NCBI GenBank assembly: GCA_020027645.1
Contig: JAHKKM010000007.1
Span: forward strand, 1 to 41,580
Length of the DNA stretch: 41,580 nt
DNA from: Pseudomonadota bacterium
Lineage (GTDB): Bacteria; Pseudomonadota; Gammaproteobacteria; Steroidobacterales; Woeseiaceae
Direction: 5' to 3'
Shown here: positions 16,692 through 26,412 of the stretch, in pieces
Position numbering within the stretch: the stretch's first letter is position 1
Layout of the letters: the number at the start of each line of letters is the position of its first letter
Made by a program: the position numbers and the translations under genes
Notes under the pieces: model-generated
Database searches by the model: none
Seen by the model: the letters and a program-made list of their open reading frames with translations, nothing else
What the model was told of the DNA's origin: nothing

Positions 16692-17947
16692 TGCTGCTTG
16701 GAGCGCTGCTTGTACTGCTCGCGATATTCGGTGCGCCAATATTTGTCGTAATTGCCGCGAGCGCATTGCTCGGCTACCAGAAAGAAGGCATCGACCTGAT
16801 GGCCATCGTGGTCGAGATCCTGGGTATCGCCGGCATGCCGTTTCTCTCAGCGATCCCGCTATTCACTTTTGCCGGTTACTTGCTCAGTGAAAGCAATGCC
16901 CCGCACCGGTTGGTGCGGCTCACCGGCGCGGTACTCGGCTGGCTGCCTGGTGGCCTGGCACTGGTGGCATTGGCGGCCTGCGCGTTGTTTACTGCATTTA
17001 CCGGTGCCTCAGGCGTCACCATTATTGCGCTTGGTGCCATCCTGTACCCAGCGCTGCAAAAGGACGGTTACCCGGATGACTTCAACCTGGGCCTGGTCAC
17101 CACCTCCGGAAGTCTTGGTCTGCTGTTTGCGCCGTCGTTACCACTGATTCTCTATGGTGTAGTTTCGGAAATCTCGATCGACAGCCTGTTTCGGGCCGGG
17201 CTGTTGCCGGGAATGCTGATGGTCGTGATGCTCTCCGCGTACAGCCTGTGGATCAATCGCAGCAACCGCAAACCATTGAACTCGTTTTCGCTGCGCGAGG
17301 TAGCCGCGGCACTGCGCGAGTCGAAATGGGAATTGCCGCTGCCAATCGTGGTGCTCGGCGGCATCTACTCCGGTTATTTTGCGGTGTCCGAAGCGGCCGC
17401 CGTTACCGCTTTGTATGTATTGATTGTCGAAGTCTTCATCCTCAAGGAGGTGAAGATTCGCGATTTGCCCCGGGTAATGCGCGAATCCATGCTGCTGGTC
17501 GGCGGGATTCTGATCATCCTCGGCGTTTCCCTTGCGTCGACAAATTACATGATCGATGCCGGTGTACCACAGAAGCTGCTGGCGATAGTGTCCGAAATGA
17601 TCACCAGTCAGTTCAGCTTCCTGCTGCTGCTGCTGATTTTCCTGCTGATACTCGGCTGCATTCTCGACATATTCTCGGCCATCGTCCTGGTCGTACCATT
17701 GATTCTGCCCATAGCGGCCCAGTACGGTATCGATCCGGTTCACCTTGGCATCATCTTCCTGGCCGCAATGCAGCTCGGCTACCTCACGCCGCCGGTCGGC
17801 TTGAATCTCTTCATAGCGAGCTATCGCTTCGACCAGTCCATCATGAAGGTTTGCGCAGCGACCTTTCCATTCCTGGTCATTCTTTTGCTTTCGGTTATCG
17901 TAATTACCTATTGGCCGGCCCTGTCGCTAGCGCTGCTGGTGGACTGA
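16688..17947 (+). CDS. dctM: TRAP transporter large permease, DctM type
   Basis: The 419-residue protein has about twelve hydrophobic segments and is the transport-catalysing subunit of a TRAP transporter. Matches include AIPLFTFAGYLLSES, TAFTGASGVTIIALGAILYPAL, LGLLFAPSLPLILYGVVSEIS and the C-terminal LGCILDIFSAIVLVVPLILPIA with LGYLTPPVGLNLFIA. It starts within the dctQ stop (ATGA). Homologous large permeases carry sodium sites in the conserved loops. It ends the operon, 106 bases before sppA. Confidence 0.96.
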   Translation: MMLLGALLVLLAIFGAPIFVVIAASALLGYQKEGIDLMAIVVEILGIAGMPFLSAIPLFTFAGYLLSESNAPHRLVRLTGAVLGWLPGGLALVALAACALFTAFTGASGVTIIALGAILYPALQKDGYPDDFNLGLVTTSGSLGLLFAPSLPLILYGVVSEISIDSLFRAGLLPGMLMVVMLSAYSLWINRSNRKPLNSFSLREVAAALRESKWELPLPIVVLGGIYSGYFAVSEAAAVTALYVLIVEVFILKEVKIRDLPRVMRESMLLVGGILIILGVSLASTNYMIDAGVPQKLLAIVSEMITSQFSFLLLLLIFLLILGCILDIFSAIVLVVPLILPIAAQYGIDPVHLGIIFLAAMQLGYLTPPVGLNLFIASYRFDQSIMKVCAATFPFLVILLLSVIVITYWPALSLALLVD

Positions 17948-18053
17948 TGATGCGACCGCTATCGCCGTAAGCACTCGTGCCTGTGGAACAATACGGCGCT
18001 AGACTATGTCTCAATACATTCAAATATTCGTTTTCAACGTCGCGGAGCAATAA

Positions 18054-19907
18054 ATGAGTATTGGCAGAATGCTTAAGTCCCTGTTTTCGACCCTGTGGGC
18101 GGGAATTGACGGACTCAGAAAAGTACTTCACCTGCTCTTGCTGGTATTCATTTTCGGCATCTTCTTTGGCGCGTTATCGTCGACAGCGCCGCTGCTGCCG
18201 GCGAAGTCTGCGTTATTGATAGCGCCCTATGGCAGCCTGGTGGAGGAACTCGAAGGCGATCCGTATGACCGTGCTATCGCCGAGATGCTTGGCGAATCCG
18301 AGCCGCAAATGCTGGTGCAGGACGTTGTCGATGGTCTGCGCTACGCAAAGGACGATGACCGTATCAAGGGTGTCGTACTGGACCTGGGTGGTCTTGGCCG
18401 CAGCGGCCTGAGCCAGTTGCAGCGTGTGGGCGACGCGATCGACGATTTTCGAACCTCTGACAAACCGGTTGTCGCGGTCGCGGATTTCTACGGTCAGGGA
18501 GCTTTTTACCTGGCAGCCCGCGCCGATGAAGTCTACATGCATCCTGACGGGGCAGTGCTGCTCAGCGGATTCGGCTCATACCGGAATTATTACAAATCGG
18601 CAATCGACAAACTGCTGATTGACTGGAACATCTTTCGCGTCGGTACGCACAAGTCGGCAGTCGAACCGTTCATGCTCGACCATATGTCCGATCAGGACCG
18701 CGAATCGACAGTCACGCTAGTCGACCAGCTCTGGAGTCGATTTCAGGATGATGTGGTAAAAGCTCGGGAACTTCCGGACGGAGCGCTGGACGCGATGCTG
18801 GACAGCTTTGTTTCCGAACTCGAGGCGGTCGACGGAGATCTTGCAGAGCTTGCGTTGAAGCATGGATTGGTCGATGGGCTTTTGCCGCGTGACGAATTCA
18901 TTGAGCGTGTCATCGAATTCGCCGGCACGGATCCGAACGACGACGGGACATATCATGCCACGGACCTGGAAAATTATGTGTCGACTATGCACCTGACGCA
19001 CGACGACACGAAATCGGACGCCAATGTCGCGATCATTGTGGCCGCCGGAGAGATCATGAACGGCACGCAGTCACCTGGCGCCATCGGCGGTGATTCGACA
19101 TCGGAGTTGTTGCGCCGTGCGCTTTTCGATGATTCAGTCAAAGCGGTGGTGTTACGGGTCGATAGTCCCGGCGGCAGCGCGTTTGCGTCCGAAGTAATTC
19201 TCGATGAAATCGAACATCTGCGTGCTGCGGACAAACCGGTCGTTGCATCCATGAGCAGCGTTGCGGCTTCCGGCGGTTACTGGATATCCATGGCGGCTGA
19301 CAAGATTTACGCAAGCGATGTGACCATTACGGGGTCGATCGGAATTTTCGGCATGCTGCCGACCTTTCAGCGATCTCTTGCTGCGCTGGGCATCAGCACC
19401 GATGGCGTTGGCACGAGTATCTGGGCCGGACAATTCCGGCCCGATCGGGAAATGTCAGACGAGGCGAAAACGCTTTTCCAGCTGGTTATCGATCGCGGTT
19501 ACGACGATTTCATCAGCAAGGTCGCCGAGTACCGCGACATGGACAAGAGTTCTGTCGATCATATAGCGCAGGGCCAGGTCTGGACTGGTGCTGATGCCCT
19601 CGATCACGGCTTGATCGACGCCATCGGTGGCCTCGATGAAGCCGTTGCGGCGGCCGCTGAACTGGCCGAGCTGGAAGATGGCGAATACGGCAGGAAATAC
19701 ATTCAGAAAGAGCTGACACCTGGCGAACAATTTGCACTGGAGTTTCTGCACGCGGTCGCGAGCCTCGGCATCGATGCGGGTCGTTTCATTGACCGTCAGT
19801 CTGCACTGAAGAGACTGGCGACCGTGGTCGAGTCAGCACTGGATCCGGTATTGCGCTTCAATGATCCCAAGGGTGTTTATTCGCACTGCTTTTGCGACCT
19901 GCGCTGA
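18054..19907 (+). CDS. sppA: Signal peptide peptidase SppA, long (67K) type
   Basis: The 617-residue inner-membrane serine protease degrades cleaved signal peptides. One TM helix lies near residues 23-45. Two tandem SppA/ClpP-like domains follow, the length and layout of the E. coli 67K form. The catalytic pair is visible: Lys200 in RVGTHKSAVEPF of the first domain and Ser406 in SSVAASGGYW of the second, close to the E. coli K209 and S409. ITGSIGIFGMLPT follows. The start ATG is preceded by CGGAGC. The gene is convergent with tdh, 16 bases away. Confidence 0.96.
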   Translation: MSIGRMLKSLFSTLWAGIDGLRKVLHLLLLVFIFGIFFGALSSTAPLLPAKSALLIAPYGSLVEELEGDPYDRAIAEMLGESEPQMLVQDVVDGLRYAKDDDRIKGVVLDLGGLGRSGLSQLQRVGDAIDDFRTSDKPVVAVADFYGQGAFYLAARADEVYMHPDGAVLLSGFGSYRNYYKSAIDKLLIDWNIFRVGTHKSAVEPFMLDHMSDQDRESTVTLVDQLWSRFQDDVVKARELPDGALDAMLDSFVSELEAVDGDLAELALKHGLVDGLLPRDEFIERVIEFAGTDPNDDGTYHATDLENYVSTMHLTHDDTKSDANVAIIVAAGEIMNGTQSPGAIGGDSTSELLRRALFDDSVKAVVLRVDSPGGSAFASEVILDEIEHLRAADKPVVASMSSVAASGGYWISMAADKIYASDVTITGSIGIFGMLPTFQRSLAALGISTDGVGTSIWAGQFRPDREMSDEAKTLFQLVIDRGYDDFISKVAEYRDMDKSSVDHIAQGQVWTGADALDHGLIDAIGGLDEAVAAAAELAELEDGEYGRKYIQKELTPGEQFALEFLHAVASLGIDAGRFIDRQSALKRLATVVESALDPVLRFNDPKGVYSHCFCDLR

Positions 19908-19923
19908 TCTGGCAACGACTGGG

Positions 19924-20949
19924 CTAGTTCCACTGCAGAATTATTTTGCCGGATTGGCCTGATTCCATCAGGTCGAACGCGTCCTGGAAATCATCGACAG
20001 GAAAACGATGCGTGATCACCGGTTCAATGTTCAAGCCGCTTTGCAGCATGCTTGACATCTTGTACCAGGTCTCGAACATTTCCCGGCCATAAATACCCTT
20101 TAAAATCAATCCCTTGAATATGACCTGGTTCCAGTCGATGGCGGTCTGGGAGGGTGGTATGCCAAGCAGGGCAACCTTGCCGCCGTGGTGCATGGTTCGC
20201 AACAGATCCCGAAATGCAGACGGATTCCCCGACATCTCCATGCCGACGTCGAAGCCTTCCTCCATGCCGAGCTCGCGCATGGTGTCGTCGAGTGATCCAT
20301 TTTTTACATTCAACGCGACTGTCGCGCCCATCTTTCGTGCCAGCTCGAGTCGATATTCGTTCACGTCGGTTATCACGATGTGTCGTGCGCCGGCAAATCG
20401 CGCGATCGCGACTGCCATGATGCCTATGGGTCCGGCACCGGTAATGAGCACGTCTTCACCGACCAGGTCAAAGGACAGCGCCGTGTGCGTGGCATTACCG
20501 AGCGGATCGAGAATGGATGCCATGTCGCTGCTGATGACAGCCGGCAGTTTGAACACGTTAAACGCCGGTACCGACAGGTAGTCTGCAAATGCGCCCTGTC
20601 GATTGACGCCGACTCCGGCGGTATTGATACAAAGGTGCCGGCGGCCGGCCCGGCAATTGCGGCAAACGCCACAGGTGATGTGGCCTTCGGCCGAGACGCG
20701 ATCCCCGATCTTGAAACCTTTGACTTCGCCGCCGAACTCAACGATCTCGCCCGAAAACTCGTGCCCGACAGCCAGCGGCACCGGTATTGTCTTGCGCGCC
20801 CAGTCGTCCCACTGATAAATGTGAATGTCGGTTCCACAGATCGCAGTGCGTTGCACTTTGATCAGTACATCGTTGTGTCCCGGAACCGGCTTTCGAATAT
20901 TTTCCAGCCAGATGCCGCGCTCTGCTTTTGCCTTGACCAATGCACGCAT
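19924..20949 (-). CDS. tdh: L-threonine 3-dehydrogenase
   Basis: The 341-residue zinc-dependent NAD+ dehydrogenase oxidises threonine to 2-amino-3-ketobutyrate. Catalytic zinc ligands C38, H63 and E64 ([12 protein letters not shown]) and structural zinc cysteines C93, C96, C99 and C107 are present. The NAD domain has [20 protein letters not shown]. Length equals that of the E. coli enzyme. The start lies five bases after the kbl stop, giving a kbl-tdh operon that converts threonine to glycine and acetyl-CoA. Confidence 0.97.
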   Translation of the reverse strand: MRALVKAKAERGIWLENIRKPVPGHNDVLIKVQRTAICGTDIHIYQWDDWARKTIPVPLAVGHEFSGEIVEFGGEVKGFKIGDRVSAEGHITCGVCRNCRAGRRHLCINTAGVGVNRQGAFADYLSVPAFNVFKLPAVISSDMASILDPLGNATHTALSFDLVGEDVLITGAGPIGIMAVAIARFAGARHIVITDVNEYRLELARKMGATVALNVKNGSLDDTMRELGMEEGFDVGMEMSGNPSAFRDLLRTMHHGGKVALLGIPPSQTAIDWNQVIFKGLILKGIYGREMFETWYKMSSMLQSGLNIEPVITHRFPVDDFQDAFDLMESGQSGKIILQWN

Positions 20950-20954
20950 TGAAA

Positions 20955-22181
20955 TTATTCCTGATTGATGACGCCGAGTTCGCGGCCGACAGCGGCGAAT
21001 GCGGCAATTGCCTTGTCGAGATGGGTTCTTCCAAGCCCGGCCGACATTTGTGTCCGGATACGTGCCTGGCCCTTCGGTACGACCGGAAATGAGAAGCCGA
21101 TAACGTAGATGCCGTGATCCAGCAGCTTGTCGGCCATTGAGGTCGCAAGCCTGGCATCTCCCAGCATGACCGGAATGATAGGGTGCTCACCCGGTTTCAG
21201 CTCGAAGCCGAGTTTTGCCATGCCCTTGCGAAAATACCGCGCATTGTCGTGCAAGGTCTGGCGCAAACTGCCGTCATCGTGCAACAAATCCAGTACCGCG
21301 ATCGAGGTCGCAGCGATCACAGGTGCGACGGAGTTGGAGAACAGGTACGGTCGCGAGCGCTGCCTTAGCCAGCCGACGATCTCCTTGCGTCCGGAGATAA
21401 AGCCCCCGGAGGCACCACCGAGCGCTTTGCCCAGCGTACCGCTGATTATATCGATCCGGCCGATGACGTCCCGGTACTCATGGGTCCCGCGGCCCGTCTT
21501 GCCAAGAAAACCGGTGGCGTGACAATCGTCAATCATAGTCAGTGCGTCATACCTCTTGGCCAGAGCGCAGATATCGGGGAGATTGGCAATCGTACCGTCC
21601 ATGGAAAATACGCCATCGGTTACGATCAGTTTGTGGCGGCACTTTGATGCTGCCTTGAGCTGGGCCTCGAGATCGTTCATATCGTCATTGGCATAACGAA
21701 AACGTTGTGCTTTCGACAACCGGATGCCATCGATGATACTGGCGTGATTGAAAGCGTCACTGATCACAGCATCCTGTTCGTCCAGCACGGTTTCGAAAAG
21801 TCCGCCGTTGGCATCGAAACATGAGGGGTACAGGATGGTGTCTTCGGTCCCGAGGAATGCACTGAGTCGCGCCTCCAGATCCTTGTGAATTGTCTGTGTT
21901 CCGCAAATGAAGCGCACGGATGCCATTCCGTAACCGTATTCATCGAGCGCGCGATGGGCTGCGGCCACAATCTTCGGATGGTTGGCGAGGCCGAGGTAAT
22001 TGTTTGCACAGAGGTTGATGACTTCGGCAGTATTGCCGTTGCGGCGCACACGGATGGCGGCCTGCTGCGGGCTGGCAATGACCCGCTCCTGTTTGAACAG
22101 GCCTTGCTCTTTGAGGGCTTCGGTTTGCGTTGCGAGTGACTCGAGAAGTGCTGCGGGCACGATGTCGCCCTCCGATTGCAA
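20955..22181 (-). CDS. kbl: Glycine C-acetyltransferase (2-amino-3-ketobutyrate CoA ligase)
   Basis: The 408-residue PLP enzyme cleaves 2-amino-3-ketobutyrate with CoA to glycine and acetyl-CoA. Recognisable blocks are [14 protein letters not shown] (about 56-69), [16 protein letters not shown] (about 88-103), [15 protein letters not shown] (218-232) and the PLP lysine K252 in [14 protein letters not shown]. The length, about ten residues above the E. coli enzyme, comes from the N-terminus. A GTG at 22160 would give an enzyme of more usual length. It is the first gene of the kbl-tdh operon, divergent from hslR across 45 bases. Confidence 0.96.
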   Translation of the reverse strand: MQSEGDIVPAALLESLATQTEALKEQGLFKQERVIASPQQAAIRVRRNGNTAEVINLCANNYLGLANHPKIVAAAHRALDEYGYGMASVRFICGTQTIHKDLEARLSAFLGTEDTILYPSCFDANGGLFETVLDEQDAVISDAFNHASIIDGIRLSKAQRFRYANDDMNDLEAQLKAASKCRHKLIVTDGVFSMDGTIANLPDICALAKRYDALTMIDDCHATGFLGKTGRGTHEYRDVIGRIDIISGTLGKALGGASGGFISGRKEIVGWLRQRSRPYLFSNSVAPVIAATSIAVLDLLHDDGSLRQTLHDNARYFRKGMAKLGFELKPGEHPIIPVMLGDARLATSMADKLLDHGIYVIGFSFPVVPKGQARIRTQMSAGLGRTHLDKAIAAFAAVGRELGVINQE

Positions 22182-22226
22182 AGGTCGCAGAGTATATCAG
22201 GACAGTTTTGTTTCGGTGATGTGCAG

Positions 22227-22631
22227 ATGAGTGACACAAGGGAACAATCTCTGCGGGTCGATCGCTGGCTTTGGTATGCGCGCTTTTTCAAGACGCGCTC
22301 ACAGGCGGCGACCGCAGTCAGCGGTGGGCATGTCAAGGTTAATGGCGACAGGGCCAAACCAGGCACGCGGGTGGCGCCGGGCGACCGGTTGCTGATCCTG
22401 CGAAATCGCATGCTGCACGACATTGTCGTCCGGACCCTGCCGCAACGTCGCGGACCGGCTGCAGAGGCGCAATTAAGTTTCTCCGAGGACGAGAGTTCAG
22501 TTCAGAGTAGAGCGGCCGCGCTCGAGCGCATTCGGCAGGATCGATTGCAGATGCCGCGCACCGAGGGTCGCCCGGACAAGCGCACACGCCGAAAAGTGCG
22601 CCAGTTCAATCGTCAGGCTGGCGATAACTGA
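22227..22631 (+). CDS. hslR: Heat shock protein 15, S4-domain RNA-binding protein
   Basis: The 134-residue protein has an N-terminal S4 domain: LRVDRWLWYARFFKTRSQA, then SGGHVKVNGDRAKPGTRVAPGD (residues about 8-54). A basic C-terminal tail rich in Arg and Lys ends GRPDKRTRRKVRQFNRQ. In E. coli Hsp15 binds free 50S subunits carrying nascent chains and frees stalled subunits. The start at 22227 fits the S4 domain, although the frame is open 17 codons upstream. It diverges from kbl. Confidence 0.93.
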   Translation: MSDTREQSLRVDRWLWYARFFKTRSQAATAVSGGHVKVNGDRAKPGTRVAPGDRLLILRNRMLHDIVVRTLPQRRGPAAEAQLSFSEDESSVQSRAAALERIRQDRLQMPRTEGRPDKRTRRKVRQFNRQAGDN

Positions 22632-22657
22632 CGACGCACTGGTGTTTCCCCTATAAT
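22628..22657 (+). promoter_or_regulatory. Candidate sigma-70 promoter of putA
   Basis: A perfect TATAAT (22652-22657) stands 18 bases after CTGACG (22628-22633), which matches the -35 consensus at four positions and overlaps the hslR stop codon. The start of putA is about 40 bases downstream. Called by eye. Confidence 0.5.
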
Positions 22658-22697
22658 CGCCGCCGCGCCGCTTACCGGTTCAAGAAGAATCAATTCC

Positions 22698-25600
22698 ATG
22701 CGTTTCAGCCAGCAACCCTCCGCAGCTTTGACCCCGCTTGATCGCGTCAATGACAGGTATCTGTGTGACGAACAGTCGTTGCTGGCGGAACTCAGCAAGG
22801 CAGCGGATGTTGGCGAGTCGGCGCGACAACAAATCCGGAAGACGGCAACGACGCTTGTTCGTGCAGTACGCAAACATGCCGCCAATGAGGGCGGGCTGGA
22901 TGCGTTTCTGCAGCAATACGATCTGTCGTCCGAAGAAGGCGTACTGCTGATGTGTATCGCGGAAGCACTGCTGCGCATTCCGGATGCCGATACTGCCGAT
23001 AAACTCATAGCTGACAAAATCACCGCCGCGAGCTGGAAAGATCACCTGGGTGAAAGCGACTCCCTGTTCGTCAACGCATCGACCTGGGGCCTGATGCTGA
23101 CTGGCCAGTTGCTGCAACTCGATGAAAGCGCGAGCCGAAATCCGGCGAAATATCTTGGCAAACTGGCCAGCCGTGCCGGTGAGCCAGTGGTCAGGACTGC
23201 CATGCGCCAGGCAATGCGCATCATGGGACACCAGTTCGTCATGGGGCGGAATATCGAAGAGGCACTGGAACGTTCGCAGAAAAAGCAGAACCGCGTATTT
23301 CGCTACTCGTTCGACATGCTCGGCGAGTCGGCGCTGACGTCGGCCGATGCCGCACGGTATTTCGATGCGTACCTGGCTGCCATTCGCAGCATTGGAGCAA
23401 CGAACTCGGGTTCGACCGATATTTTTTCGGCGCCGAGTATTTCAGTAAAACTGTCGGCACTGCACCCGCGCTACAGCTTCACCCAGCATCGACGTGTAAT
23501 TGCCGAACTCACTCCACAGCTCATCGATCTGGCCAGCGCCGCAATGGACGCCGGCATTGCGCTGACTGTCGATGCAGAAGAGGCCGATCGTCTCGAACTG
23601 TCGCTCGAAGTCTTTCGAGCTGCATTCAGCGACCACCGGTTATACGGGTATAACGGGCTCGGTCTGGCTGTGCAGGCATACCAGCGACGGGCAACCGACG
23701 TGATTCGTTTCCTGGCCGATATGGCGGCGACTGCGAGACGGCGAATTCCGGTCCGTCTGGTCAAGGGAGCGTATTGGGATTCTGAAATCAAACGTGGTCA
23801 GGAGCAGGGGCTCGCAAGTTACCCGGTGTTCACACGCAAGGCGCACACCGACGTCTCGTATCTCGCCTGCGCCCGCCAGCTGCTCGCCGCCGGCCAGAAC
23901 CTGTATCCCCAGTTTGCAACGCATAACGCGCACACGCTTGCCAGTGTCATGCACTATGCGGGGTCGCGCGAGGATTACGAATTTCAGCGCCTGCACGGAA
24001 TGGGCGAGGAGCTGTATGGCGAAGTCACGGACCCGAAAAAATTCGGCCGTGCCTGCCGCGTGTATGCACCGGTCGGAAGCCACGAGGACCTGCTGCCATA
24101 CCTGGTGCGGCGCTTGCTGGAGAACGGTGCCAATACCTCGTTCGTCAACCGAATTCTCGATCCGGCAGTCGAGATCAAGGACATCGTCGCCGATCCGATC
24201 GAACTTACACGCAGCCGAGATGGGCGACCACACAGCGGCATCGCCGCACCCGCCGATCTCTTTCTTCCGGAGCGTAGCAATTCCAGCGGCATGAACCTCG
24301 CGGACCGGCAGGTGCTGGCCGGCGTGCTTGCTGCGATGGACGCGACCGAGGAGAGGAAACGCCGGGCAGCACCCATAGTCGGCGGCAAGGACCGGCACGG
24401 CGCAGAACGGCCGTCTGTCAATCCAGCCGATACGTCGCAGGTCGTCGGCATGTGCCGGGAAGCCGATGCGGCGGCCGTCGACGAGGCCATCCGGCTCGCG
24501 GTTTTGGCACAACCCGCATGGGACCTGCGGCAGGCGCGCGAGCGCTCAGGCATTCTGCGGAGAGCAGCCGACCTGTTCGAGCAGAACACGCCGGAATTGC
24601 TGGCGCTGTGCGTACGGGAAGCAGGAAAAACCTTGCCGGATGCTGTATCGGAAGTACGAGAAGCCGTTGACTTTATTAGATATTACGCCGCGGAAGCAGA
24701 GCGGCATTTCGGCGATCCGCGGTCGCTGCCGGGCCCGACCGGCGAGCGCAATACATTGGGATTACGAGGCCGTGGCGTGTTTGTCTGCATCAGCCCGTGG
24801 AATTTTCCGCTGGCCATCTTCAGCGGTCAGGTCAGTGCGGCACTCGCCGCTGGCAATGCTGTGCTGGCAAAACCGGCTGAGCAGACCCCGCTGATTGCGT
24901 ACCGCGCAGTGCAACTCATGCACGAAGCCGGCGTACCCGGGGACGTGCTCGCGTTCCTGCCCGGTGACGGTGCCCTGATCGGTGGTCGGGCGGTCAGCGA
25001 TCCGCGCGTCGCGGGCGTTGCGTTCACCGGCTCCACGGAAACGGCATGGATGATCAACCGGAGCCTGGCAGCAAAAGACGGCCCGATTTCGACATTGATT
25101 GCCGAAACCGGCGGCCAGAATGCAATGTTCGTCGACAGCTCGGCATTGCCCGAACAGGTGGTACTCGACGCAGTGAATTCTGCGTTTAACAGTGCCGGGC
25201 AACGCTGTTCCGCGCTTCGCCTGCTGTGCGTCCAGGAACACATCGCTCCGCGTGTCATCGAACTCCTGAAAGGTTATATGCAGGAACTGGTGATCGGCGA
25301 TCCTGCGGATGTGGCCACGGATGTCGGTCCGGTAATCGACGGCGAAGCGAGCCAGATGCTGCTCGCACATATCGATGAGTTCGCCGGTCACAGCAAGATT
25401 ATTCATCAGTGCGAACTGCCGGTGTCGAGCACCAAGGGAACGTTTGTTGCACCGGTGGCCATTGAGATCGACAACATTGCGAGGCTGACCCGCGAGGTCT
25501 TCGGGCCCGTTTTGCACGTCTACCGCTATCGGGCCAAGAAACTCGAGGAAGCGGTAGCTGCAGTGAATGCAACTGGCTACGGACTGACCATGGGACTGCA

Positions 25601-25847
25601 CAGCAGGATCAATCGCCGCGCCAGCGCGCTGACTTCGTATTCCGGCGCAGGCAACATTTACATCAACCGCAATATGATCGGTGCCGTGGTCGGTGTGCAG
25701 CCTTTCGGCGGCCGCGGCCTTTCAGGCACCGGACCCAAAGCAGGAGGGCCGTACTACCTGCCGCGTTTCGGCAGCGAGTACACGGTTAGCAACAACGTAT
25801 CGGCCGTTGGCGGCAATGCCAGCCTGTTGTCCTTGAATGAAAACTGA
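22698..25847 (+). CDS. putA: Bifunctional proline dehydrogenase / L-glutamate gamma-semialdehyde dehydrogenase
   Basis: The 1049-residue protein oxidises proline to glutamate in two steps, with FAD then NAD+, channelling the intermediate. The N-terminal helical region is followed by the PRODH barrel with RLVKGAYWDSEIKRGQ, FATHNAHTLA, FQRLHGMGEELYGEV and RVYAPVGSHEDLLPYLVRR. The aldehyde dehydrogenase half has ISPWNFPLAIFSGQ, the ETGGQNAMF glutamate motif and catalytic Cys837 in AGQRCSALR. The N-terminus lacks the ribbon-helix-helix DNA-binding domain of E. coli PutA, so this is the shorter, enzyme-only type. It cannot repress its own gene by that route. The closing residues are short compared with long PutA forms. 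Confidence 0.97.
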   Translation: MRFSQQPSAALTPLDRVNDRYLCDEQSLLAELSKAADVGESARQQIRKTATTLVRAVRKHAANEGGLDAFLQQYDLSSEEGVLLMCIAEALLRIPDADTADKLIADKITAASWKDHLGESDSLFVNASTWGLMLTGQLLQLDESASRNPAKYLGKLASRAGEPVVRTAMRQAMRIMGHQFVMGRNIEEALERSQKKQNRVFRYSFDMLGESALTSADAARYFDAYLAAIRSIGATNSGSTDIFSAPSISVKLSALHPRYSFTQHRRVIAELTPQLIDLASAAMDAGIALTVDAEEADRLELSLEVFRAAFSDHRLYGYNGLGLAVQAYQRRATDVIRFLADMAATARRRIPVRLVKGAYWDSEIKRGQEQGLASYPVFTRKAHTDVSYLACARQLLAAGQNLYPQFATHNAHTLASVMHYAGSREDYEFQRLHGMGEELYGEVTDPKKFGRACRVYAPVGSHEDLLPYLVRRLLENGANTSFVNRILDPAVEIKDIVADPIELTRSRDGRPHSGIAAPADLFLPERSNSSGMNLADRQVLAGVLAAMDATEERKRRAAPIVGGKDRHGAERPSVNPADTSQVVGMCREADAAAVDEAIRLAVLAQPAWDLRQARERSGILRRAADLFEQNTPELLALCVREAGKTLPDAVSEVREAVDFIRYYAAEAERHFGDPRSLPGPTGERNTLGLRGRGVFVCISPWNFPLAIFSGQVSAALAAGNAVLAKPAEQTPLIAYRAVQLMHEAGVPGDVLAFLPGDGALIGGRAVSDPRVAGVAFTGSTETAWMINRSLAAKDGPISTLIAETGGQNAMFVDSSALPEQVVLDAVNSAFNSAGQRCSALRLLCVQEHIAPRVIELLKGYMQELVIGDPADVATDVGPVIDGEASQMLLAHIDEFAGHSKIIHQCELPVSSTKGTFVAPVAIEIDNIARLTREVFGPVLHVYRYRAKKLEEAVAAVNATGYGLTMGLHSRINRRASALTSYSGAGNIYINRNMIGAVVGVQPFGGRGLSGTGPKAGGPYYLPRFGSEYTVSNNVSAVGGNASLLSLNEN

Positions 25848-25894
25848 CCGGGCACTGGCCGCGAGAAATCTGTGCGCGGAATCACTGCATGGAG

Positions 25895-26392
25895 TCAATC
25901 GGCGGTGTTTTTCGGAAAGTCGAATACGTTCAGGCGTACCTTGTCGCGCGAGCGAAGGTCCCAGTCATCCGCATCGATGAATACCGATACCAGGCCGCAA
26001 GTCGGAATATTGTCAGTTACGCCCGGTACCAGGTGTTGCGCCAGCTCGGTCAAGCCGGGATTGTGTCCGATCAGGACAACGTTATTGAATCGGTTTTCCT
26101 GCTTGCCTATGACGTCGATCAAAGTCTTGACACCGGCAAGGTAAAGTCTTGGTTCGCGTTGCAGGAACTCGACCGGATAGCCGATCTCGCGTGCGACGAG
26201 GCGGGCGGTGGTCCAGGCGCGCAAGGCCGGGCTGCTGAGGATCAGAGAAGGCCGAATCCCGGCATCCGCAAGCCGGCTTGCCATTCGCGGCACATCACGT
26301 TCCCCGCGACTGTTGAGTGGCCGATCATGATCCGCCATGCCTGGCTCGTCCCAGCTTGATTTCGCATGGCGCAGTAATGTCAGCGTTTTCAT
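25895..26392 (-). CDS. SixA-type histidine phosphatase family protein
   Basis: The 165-residue protein has the phosphohistidine-enzyme core: LLRHAKSSWDEPG with catalytic RHA near residues 7-9, LSSPALRAWTTA, and the second catalytic His in VVLIGHNPGLTELA. The short length, and RHAKS in place of RHG, place it with SixA-like phosphohistidine phosphatases and uncharacterised relatives. Start MKTLTLLRHAKS at 26392 was preferred over a longer open frame. It lies 20 bases after sufT on the same strand, so it is probably the last gene of the suf transcript. In E. coli SixA acts on the nitrogen phosphotransferase system; the substrate here is unknown. Confidence 0.88.
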   Translation of the reverse strand: MKTLTLLRHAKSSWDEPGMADHDRPLNSRGERDVPRMASRLADAGIRPSLILSSPALRAWTTARLVAREIGYPVEFLQREPRLYLAGVKTLIDVIGKQENRFNNVVLIGHNPGLTELAQHLVPGVTDNIPTCGLVSVFIDADDWDLRSRDKVRLNVFDFPKNTAD

Positions 26393-26412
26393 GGCATATC
26401 CCTGCCACGATG

